DNA from: Corinectria fuckeliana
Taxonomy: Eukaryota > Ascomycota > Sordariomycetes > Hypocreales > Nectriaceae
Direction: 5' to 3'
Length of the DNA stretch: 43,808 nucleotides
NCBI GenBank assembly: GCA_019137255.1
Contig: WPDH01000322.1
Span: 1-43,808 of the forward strand
The notes below the pieces were generated by a model, which saw only the letters and a program-made list of their open reading frames with translations, was not told the DNA's origin and did no database searches. This document shows, piece by piece, positions 34,861-43,808 of the stretch. The stretch's first letter is position 1. Each line of letters opens with the position of its first letter. The position numbers were made by a program, and so were the translations under genes.

Positions 34861-37800
34861 ATAGTAGCCCCACTTTTACAAATTAATATAGCTAATAGGA
34901 AGCTATATATAGCTAGGAAATTTATATACTACTAAATTATAAAATCACCTACTTTTTTTTCTCTTTCTTTTTCTTTCTCTTATATTATATTATTTATAGT
35001 AGTAAGTTACCCCCCTCTCTTAATATTATATTATATAATATAAATACTATACTAGTAATATATTTATTAGCTTTAGCTGCTAATTATAGATATAATAATA
35101 TTACTTTTAATATATTATATAGTTATACTTATATATATAATCCTACCTTAAATTTACTTTCCTTTTATACTATTATACCTAATAGAGTATAAGTTTATAT
35201 AAGATTATATAAATATATACTAACTTATATTAGAACCTAAAGATATTATCTAACCTAAAAGAGGGTATAATAGTTAAAAGTAATATAGCTAAGATAATAG
35301 ATAATAATATATAGATTATTAAGGCTAACTAGAAAAGTTTTATAATAATAATAATTACTAATAGTATAAAAGTAGATTATAGTTAATTAGTATAATCTAA
35401 AAAGTATATAACTACTATTAAAAATATTATAAAACTATCTAATATTACTAAGTAGACTTATCTTATAGAATTAAAAATATATATAATATAACTTAGCCTT
35501 AATAATATATATTAATATATATATTTTAGTATAAGATTAATAAAATTAATTAAACTTTTTAAGCTAAGCTTAGCTTATAGTATTATAATATTTTTTAGTT
35601 TTAAGTAAGTTTATAATAATATATAATATAATAAAAATATATACTAATAGTTATAAAAAAAAGTACTTTAAAGCTAAGATAAAAAATCCTAATATAAGCT
35701 TATACTATATAACTTACTACTTACTAATAGTACTATCTAAGAATAAATAGGTTAGTATAGTATAATATAGTAAGATAAAAGAAGATATTAACTAATATAA
35801 TATAAGAATAAGTAAAAAGTCTAGCTAAATTAATAGTATAAATAAAAGCTTTAGCTAAGTTAGTAGTAGTATAAGTAAAAGTTTTAGCTAATATAGTTAA
35901 ATATAATAATCTAGAAGATAATAGTTATAACTTTAGGATTAACTATAATAATATTATAAATATTTATAATAAAAAGATAAAGTTAATTATTAATAAAAAC
36001 TCTATTAAGCTACTAATACTTAATAGTAAGATATAATTTTAAATACTAATAGTTAAATAAGTTATAAAGTTAAGTATAGTATTATATAATAACTTATAAA
36101 AGTTTATATTTTATATTATTATATATATAAAAAAAAAATAGTTTATAACTTATTATAATATTTTTAACTATTATAAGATAAGTATATATAAATATATAAT
36201 ACTAAGTAGTAAAATACTAATATATATAATATAAATTAGATATCTTCTTAATATCTAAGACTTACTTAGTATTATATTTTAGTTAATAAACCTTAAGTGT
36301 TAATAGAATCTTATTACTTATACTATATAAATATATAATAAGTTAAGATAGTTAAGCTATAAGTATAATATATATAATTCTTTTTATATAATATTACTTT
36401 TTAAGACTTATTATATTCTTACTTATAAGTAGAATAAGTTATATAAAAACTATATTTATAACTTTACTATAATAAACTATTCTTTTTATATAGATAAAAG
36501 TAAGTAGTTTATAATAATATTATAATAGTATACTAACTTTTACTTTCTTAGCTAAAATTATACTAAAGAAAACCACCTTAAAAGATATTATACTAAGAAA
36601 GTAATAATATATAAATATAAATAAGCTTAGTAATAAGTTATTTAATAATATATTAGATATAAGTAAAGTAAAGACTATCTTATAAAAGAGATTATAAATA
36701 ACTAAAAGATAAGTTATATATAATATAACTATATATACACCTCTTATTATCTTATTTAAGTATATTATAAAAGTATAATAAGACCTAAAAGTTACTAAGA
36801 AGCAGCTAAGTATACTACTTAGTAAAATAAAAGTAGTATTAAAGCAGACTCTAATAATATTAGTAAATATAGTAATAATATTATATACTATTATAACTAG
36901 TCTAATAGTTAATCTAGTACTACTTAATATATTATTAATAGCTAAAGTAAAATAAGCTATTATTTAGTTTATATAAAATAAGGCTAAAAAGTAGTAAAAA
37001 AATAAGTTAATACTAAGTAAGAATAATAAGTATATATAAAGCTAATCTAAAGCTATATAGTATTAATATATATATATATAGACTTTTTATAATTTATTAA
37101 TATTAATAGATCTTATATACTATTTTATTTTTCTTTATAATACTTATTTTATTATTTATAATATTTAATAAAAATACTTATCTTTTTATTATACTTTTTA
37201 GTTATAGTAATAATATTATAAAATAGGTTTTTAGTTATAGTATTAATATTATAAAATAGTTTAAGTATAATATAATATTATATTTAAAGTAATTATATAT
37301 AAAAGATACTTTATATTTTTATAACTAATAAATATATATATAAAGTATTATAAGATAATAATATAAAGCCTTAAGTACTTATATATTATTTAAAGTAAAT
37401 ATTAAGCTAGATAAGATATTATAAAACCTTAAAGTATATTATATTTTATATAAAACCCTCTGCTTTTAGTTATAATAGTACTTTATAGTGTTAAAACTAT
37501 ATAATATAAGATATTATAATATAAAATTACTTATATATAAAAATAAACTCTTATAAGTTAACTCTAATATAATAAAAAGACTAGCTTTAAGACTTATTAA
37601 TAGTTATTATAAAATAGAGCTATATAAAAAGCTAAATATATAATAATTTATAAGATAACTTAATATCTTTTAAGATTAGCTTAATATAAGGTATAAACCT
37701 TAGTTAACTATAAAAATTACCTTTAAGAAGTTAGTATTATAAGAAGGTATAACCTATCTATATAATAGTTATATAAGTCTTATTATAAAAGCCCTCTTAA

Positions 37801-40800
37801 GAAAAAAAATTCTATAAGAGTATTATTAGTATACTAACTTAAAGATAAAGCTATAAGAGTAAAAGACTTAAGTAGTTAAATAAATATAATAACTTTTTAA
37901 GAGGTTATATAAAGTCTTTTAACTTTAATATAATAATAAAGTTAGTTAAGAGATACTCTTTTATATCTTTAAGAATTATATTTAGTAGTATATTATTTAG
38001 CTTATTAACTATTAAGTTATAAAAAATAAAAATAAACTAGTACTAGTATATATTAAAGTTTAAGTAGAACTATATATATATATATAAAAAATATATAAAG
38101 TTATATAACTCTCTAAGGTTTTTAGTCTGTAAAATATAAAAAAGCAGCTAAGTTAACTTATATAAAGTAGGGTTATATAATAGATTTTAAAGCTACTAGG
38201 TAAATATAATACTTATAAAAGTACTAAATATAACTCTTATATTTTAATATAAAAAGAGGATTATTAGAAAGAGTTATATAGTTAAAAATAACTATATATA
38301 AGTATTTACTATTTATATATAGTTCTCTTAAGAGACTATAAGTAAAATCTAAGTAAAGTTACTACTAAATAAGACTAAATAGCTACTAAAAAGACTAATA
38401 TTATTATTAAGTATATCTTATATTAAATAATATATAACCTTAAAATAATACTTATACTATATTAGAACCTTATCTTATATAATTAAATAGGTATATTATA
38501 AGAGGTTTATAACTTATAAGTTCTTCTTAATACTAAATATAAAGCTCTTATATAAATTAAGAGGTATACTAAATTAAGAGTATATAGTATAGCTATTAGG
38601 AAGAAGTGTAATAGTAATACTAGAAAATATAATATATAGTATAATCTTACTTTAGCTTTAATAATAATAACTTAAAGCCTAATAGATAAAGGTTTTACTT
38701 ATACCTTTAAGATCTTATAAGAAGAAGTAAGTATAAGTATAATTAGACTTAATAGTTAATATAATATATTAAAATATAGTAAGCTAATTTATATTTATAT
38801 AACTAATAAGATCTTCTAAATAATTATACTTAAGTTCTTAGTTAAAACTATACTACTTTTATAATAGATAATTACTATTAGTAAGATCTTATTAATACTA
38901 AAATACTAAAAGGTTAAAGTTTATAATAGTCTTACTAGCAGCTAAAAGAAGACTATTATTTAAAAGAAATAAGCTATAATTAAAATAAGAATTAGAGAGA
39001 TTATTAGAGAGATTAGTATATAATTATATATAATAAAAAAGGTTATTATAGATATATATATAAAACTATAACTATAAACTTAAAAAGTTAGTAATATTAC
39101 TATATATTAATATAAAGATAAATAAGGTTTATAACTAAAAACTTATATTTTAAAAATAGACCTTCTTAAAGTATTTAACCTAATAGTTATTATCTTTAAG
39201 AAGGTTAAGAGTATAGTAAGCTTTTTTAAAAGTTAGAAATAAGATACTATTAACTATATAAAGGTGTTTAAAAGATATAAGTCTCTTAATAATAGTAAGA
39301 AGAAGCTATAAGTAATAATACTCTCTCTCTAAAGGATTAATAAAATATATCTTTCTAATTATAAAGTCTTAAGAGTAAATAGCCTAAACCTATTAAGAGG
39401 CTTTTTATATACTAACTTAAGCTATATTTTAATATAATATAGTATAAAAGATAAAGTAAGAAGCTATTAACTTAAAAAATATAGTAAGCTTAGTATACTA
39501 TTATAAGTTACTAATTATAGTACTAAAAGCTATATTCTTATAAAAGTAAACCTACTATTAATTAGGTAGATAAACTACTAAAGTAATAATAAAAGAAAAC
39601 TATTTATTAGTATAAAACTTAAAAAGCTGCTAGTATACCTTTATAAGTCTAATATATTAACTTTATAAGTATAAATTAATCTTATTTATAAATATATAAC
39701 TATTATTAACTATATCTTATATAAAAGCTTATTACTAAATATAAAAAGTTATATAGTTTATATCTTTATAAATATATTTATAAATATACTTTATAAACTA
39801 GATAGATATATATATCTTTATATTAATATAATAACTAAATATTTTACTTAAAATAAGATTATATAAAATAACCTAGTAATTATTAAAGCAAATAGTTCTT
39901 CTCTTAATAACCTTTATAAATAACTATAAAAAGTTATTTTAATAATAGTAAATAAGATATCTATTATTCTTAATAGTAGTCTCCTCTTAGTATAGCTTTA
40001 AAAAGCACTTTAAATACTACCTTTTAGGAGAGTTTAAGATAATAAGCTATATATAAAAAGTATTTAAAAAGTTCTTTTTATATAAACTATAAACTATTAA
40101 CTATTATATAATACTTTATAAAGAGCTATCTAAGTTTATCTTAATAGTAAGTAACTCTATATAGATAATAGTATTAATAAAGTTAGGTATAAAAAAGCAT
40201 ATATAATTATTAGTATAAAGAAAGATTAGTAAATATATATAGAAAAGTTCTTATTTCTAATACTTAATAGTTTATATATAACTTATAAAGTAATTAAAGT
40301 AGTTATCTTTCTAAATAAAATAAAGTAAAGCTTACTATTTAAGCTTAAACACTCTTATAATAAGATTAAAATAATTTATAGTATTTTACCTTAGTAAAAG
40401 CTTAGCTATAATCTTTACTCACTTAGGGTTTATAATTATTATAAGAAATAAAGTTAGCTTCTTAAAATAGTATATAATAGCTATAAAGTCCTAATAATAT
40501 TAGGCTATAAATTAAAAACTTTTAATATAAGTACTAGATAAAATAATCCTCTAATCTTAATTTTATAAGATATTACTACTATATATTATATTATTTAAGC
40601 CTTAATATAAATTAGCTTAAATAGTTATTTAGTTTTATATAGTCTAAGAAAGATATTCTTATTTATATAATACTTATAAATTAATATATAGCTATTTAGA
40701 GATTATATAATATTTTTCTTACTTACTTAGTTTCTACTTATTACAGTCCTAATCTGCTTTTAAAATATATTTTAACACTAAAATCTAAATTCTTATATAT

Positions 40801-41579
40801 ATATTACCTTAGGGATAATAGTATATTAGAATTATAATAATAGTGCTAATATACTTCTAATAGCTATTAATTTAAAAGTGTGTAAACTTAACTAAAGTTA
40901 ATATAACCCTCTTATAAAAATCAGCTAGTATATACTAAGTAAAAATAATAAACTTACTATAAAACTAAGTAGAATACTAGTAAATAACCTAGAAAATAAA
41001 GTATATAATACTATTACTAAAATTATCTCTATTATATCTCTTAAATAAGTTTAGTATATTATCTAAACTTATATATCTATATATAAGATATAAGCTTATA
41101 TCTTATATAAGAAGAATACTATATATAATTATAAAACAGCTTTTAAGAACTAAATTACTATAAATATTATTATAACTCTTACCTCTATTATTAATACAGC
41201 TCTTACTATACTCTTAGATTATAAGAGAGGTTAACTCTCTTATATATTAATTATAGTATAAAACTTAACACTTTTAAACTAAAGAAATATAAAGTAAATA
41301 ACTTAAAGCTGTGTTAAATATAAAGTTATAATCTAAATAAGAAACACACCCTCTAATATTAATAGCTAAACCCTAAAAAATACTATTAAGATAGTAAACT
41401 AAGCTTATAGTAACTTTAGTATTATTATAGTAAGAAAGCTACTAAGTAGTAATACTATTTTTATATTTTATATAGTAGATAAGATATAAGCTATTTATAT
41501 TAAAAATTAAGTTATTAAAGCTTTTAGTAATAGTATAGCTCTCTCTCTTCTAATATTTATAGTAATAGTAAAGAGAATC
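34861..41579. other. AT-rich, RIP-like block (right flank), element not identified
   Basis: About 6.7 kb of A- and T-dominated DNA in which I noticed no CpG on a full reading. All frames are closed by TAA/TAG, which in RIP come from CAA, CAG and TGG. In one plus frame from about 37,860 to 39,450 nearly all stops are of that kind, so a coding sequence may lie underneath, but I could not match it to a known family. The 3' part of this block could belong to the 5' region of the LINE relic that follows, or to a separate older copy. Confidence 0.7.
37195..37260. repeat. Two-copy 33-bp tandem repeat
   Basis: Two adjacent 33-bp copies (37195-37227 and 37228-37260), each beginning TTTTTAGTTATAGTA, differ at only two positions. 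They lie inside the RIP-like block. Confidence 0.75.
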
Positions 41580-41649
41580 TAACTTATATCTATTCTAAAT
41601 AATACTAATAAGCTTATTAAAGAAATTAATAGATTTAATTAACTAAAGA

Positions 41650-42060
41650 TCCTTTAAGTTAAAAAGTAAAAAACTAGCTAACTTAGCCTTAAAGTAAAAA
41701 TAAACCTTATTTTATATATTAGCTTTATTAAAAAGGCTAACTACTTATATAATAATAGTTTACTATTTAATATATAACTATATAATTATAAGCCTTTTAA
41801 TAAGAGGCTTTAACCTACCTAATACTATAACTACTTTAAGTTTAAATACCTAGCTTAAAACTATAAGTTAGTCTTAACTTATAGATATTATAAAGGTGTT
41901 ATATATACTAATAAAAAAGAATACTTAACTAAATATAAAAAAATCCTTTTAAACTATATTCTCTATAAGAGTAAATATCTAGCTTAAAGTTATAACTATC
42001 TTATTATAGTCTTATACTAAGCTTATACTAAGAAAGAATACTTAGATAAACCTTTTTACT
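41650..42060 (+). pseudogene. LINE ORF1 (Gag-like) remnant with three zinc knuckles
   Basis: Reading the frame of 41823, codons sit at exactly the spacings of retrotransposon zinc knuckles. Knuckle 1 has cysteine positions at 41823, 41832 and 41862 and histidine at 41847 (C-x2-C-x4-H-x4-C). Knuckle 2 has 41880, 41889, 41904 and 41922 (C-x2-C-x4-H-x5-C). Knuckle 3 has 41955, 41964, 41976 and 41997 (C-x2-C-x3-H-x6-C), with a TAA where the usual tryptophan of H-x-AW is. Each Cys is now TAT or TAC and each His TAT or TAC, that is one transition from TGT/TGC and CAT/CAC. Before knuckle 1 a SLKVKI...NSL stretch resembles the part that precedes the knuckles in these Gag proteins. Not functional. Confidence 0.8.
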
Positions 42061-42409
42061 TTTAAGAATATATAGTAACTAAACTCTTAACTTAAGAGCT
42101 CTTACTCTTACTACTCTTACTATTAGCCTAGCTTATTTAGTTCTTATTAAGAAAACCTAAAAGGCCTTTTAGCTTAATAAATAAATTATATATAGTATTT
42201 ACTAGCCTAGCCCTAATATAAGCCTAAGCTGCTTATATATTATTCTTTCTTTTAATAATTATCTTAGTCTTATTACTATTACTATCTCTCTCTTAAACTA
42301 CTAATTAATACTAGTACTATATTAAAACACTAATTATTAAGCTATCTTAACTTATATTATATTATAAGCTTATAATAAATATAATATAATTACACTTTTT
42401 AAGCTAAAT

Positions 42410-43808
42410 AAGAACCTTAAGATAAAAGTCTTAGCCTACTTAAAATATTATAACTATTATATAGTTTACTATAATAAGCATATAATAGTTTATATAAATA
42501 AATAGTATAAGCTTAAGTTGTAAATATTATAAGTAGAAAAAGACTAAGTTAGTATTACCTTTATAAAAACCTAACACTAAATTATTACCTTATATAATCC
42601 TCTAAATAGTAAAGGTAACTTACTTATATTATAAGCTCTTACTAGTATTACTTTAAATAATTATATACTTCTTATAAGTAACTTTAACTTTTACTACCTA
42701 CTTTAAGACTATTATAGCTACTTAGACTAAGATAGTAACAGCCTTATAGAGAAGGTGTTATAACTTTATATTAGCCTTTTTACCTTTTATAAAATAGTTA
42801 CTAAGTTAGCTTAAGGCTACTAAAATAGCACTTTAAACCTTACCTAAGCTACTAAAACTATTAATACCTTTTATATAAGAACTAACTATAACCTAAAAGA
42901 GTTTAACTATATCTCTTAGTATATTTATATTATAAATACTTATAAAAAGACAGCTCTTAAGCTAAACTTTAAATTTAACTAGAAGAAAACCCACCTGTAA
43001 AAAGCAGCTAATAAAACAGCAGTTTATTTTTATTATATATCTAGTAGTATAATAACTATCTTAAAGGCTCTAAATATAAAAGTTAAATAGCTTCTTAAGT
43101 AACTTATTATAATTATAAAATATATAACCTTAAAGCAGAAGAAATCTAAACCTTACTATAACTCTTAGTAAAATAGTAAAATAGCTAAAGTAACTTTTAA
43201 ACTTAAGTAAGTATACTATATAGCTTAATAAACTAGCTACTTAGCTAACTAGTATATATACTTTAAGGTGTATATAATATAAGATTAGTATATATAAAAT
43301 ATATAGTATACTCTTTAAAGAAAACTTTTAATTAAGCTCTTATAATATAATATAATATAATTCTAAAATATAAAAAGATAAGCTAAACTATATAGTAAAA
43401 CTATTATAACTCTTTTATAACTCTTACCTCTTATTTGCTAAGACTAACCTAAGCTAGTAACACTTTATATAAATAAAGCTAAGATCTTAGTAAGAAAATT
43501 CTTTCTTAAACCTTAGGTAAATAACTCTAACCTTCTCTCTCTTTTACCCTTTAAGACACTTAAACCTAAGTTAGGCTATATACACCTAATAATAAACCTT
43601 AAAGAGGTCTAAAAAGCTTTATACTAAATTAAGTTATAAAAGGCCCTAAAAGAGGATAAAATCCCTATAAGATTTCTTAAAGTATATAGTAACCTGCTTA
43701 TTCTTATAATTACTAAAATAATAAATATAAGCTTTACTATTAGCTACTTTCTAATATGTTTTCACACTATAATTACTATAATTATCCTAAAAGCTAATAA
43801 GACTAAAA
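42410..43808 (+). pseudogene. LINE ORF2 remnant: endonuclease and start of reverse transcriptase
   Basis: Frame of 43586. The endonuclease is seen in ILLISNFNF at 42665-42691 (expected ILLGDFNL, with GDFN at 42677-42688) and a motif at 42899-42910 where Gly-Ser-Asp-His is expected (now GAG TTT AAC TAT). The linker follows, including NKAKILVRKFF (about 43,455-43,510). The RT start is at about 43,586-43,805: NLKEV*KALY, then KALKEDKIPIRFLK at 43640-43681, which lines up with the KAPGPDGIPNRFLK type motif of LINE reverse transcriptases. The catalytic YADD box would lie beyond the window. Stops in the frame are at codons for Gln or Trp. Confidence 0.85.

Larger units (their letters stand above)
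41580..43808 (+). mobile_element. RIP-degraded LINE (non-LTR) retrotransposon, truncated by window end
   Basis: Two adjacent degraded ORFs read on the plus strand. ORF1 (frame of 41823) ends in three zinc knuckles; ORF2 (frame of 43586) has an endonuclease and the first part of a reverse transcriptase, then the window ends. All the stops inside them are TAA/TAG, and the key cysteines, histidines and glycines are replaced by codons one RIP-type transition away. The arrangement Gag with CCHC knuckles, then endonuclease, linker and RT is that of fungal LINEs such as Tad1. The 5' end cannot be placed; it may start well before 41,580. The element cannot code for anything now. Confidence 0.85.

Overview
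This window looks like a gene island from a filamentous ascomycete (Pezizomycotina; I would guess a Sordariomycete). It lies between two extremely AT-rich blocks with the mark of repeat-induced point mutation (RIP). The evidence is short introns (48-85 nt) with GT..AG ends, pyrimidine-rich leaders, fungus-type gene families, and flanks almost free of CpG and saturated with TpA and stop codons in every frame.

Layout. Bases 1 to about 6,080 are RIP-like AT-rich DNA with a few decayed tandem repeats. From about 6,080 to 34,860 the DNA has normal composition and holds seven protein-coding genes. Three are on the plus strand at the left: an ankyrin/RCC1/BTB protein (8519-13318), the autophagy scaffold ATG13 (15619-18531) and a fungal phytochrome hybrid histidine kinase (22130-26706). 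Then come the casein kinase 2 regulatory subunit on the minus strand (27749-28868), a JmjC/cupin-type oxygenase on the plus strand (29626-30669), a membrane-associated methyltransferase-like protein on the minus strand (30807-31712), and a Yrb30-type RanGTP-binding protein on the minus strand (32371-34361). The CK2-beta and JmjC genes are divergent and share a promoter region of about 760 bp. The JmjC and methyltransferase genes converge with 137 bp between stop codons. From about 34,860 to the end the DNA is AT-rich again.

The right flank is not anonymous. From about 41,580 to the right edge I can read a RIP-destroyed LINE-type (non-LTR) retrotransposon on the plus strand: a Gag-like ORF1 with three zinc knuckles, then an ORF2 with an endonuclease and the start of a reverse transcriptase, cut off by the window end. 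Its codons differ from the expected ones mainly by the transitions RIP makes.

How the genes fit together: these are single housekeeping or signalling genes, not a metabolic cluster. Several concern environmental and nutrient signalling (red-light sensing, autophagy initiation, CK2, Ran transport, a BTB protein likely linked to ubiquitin ligase), but nothing in the sequence shows they act as a unit. I found no tRNA, rRNA, CRISPR array, or previously undescribed protein system. The most useful observations are the LINE relic, upstream ORFs ahead of ATG13 and the phytochrome, an intron placed exactly between the sensor and kinase of the phytochrome, and a possible alternative 3' end of ATG13.
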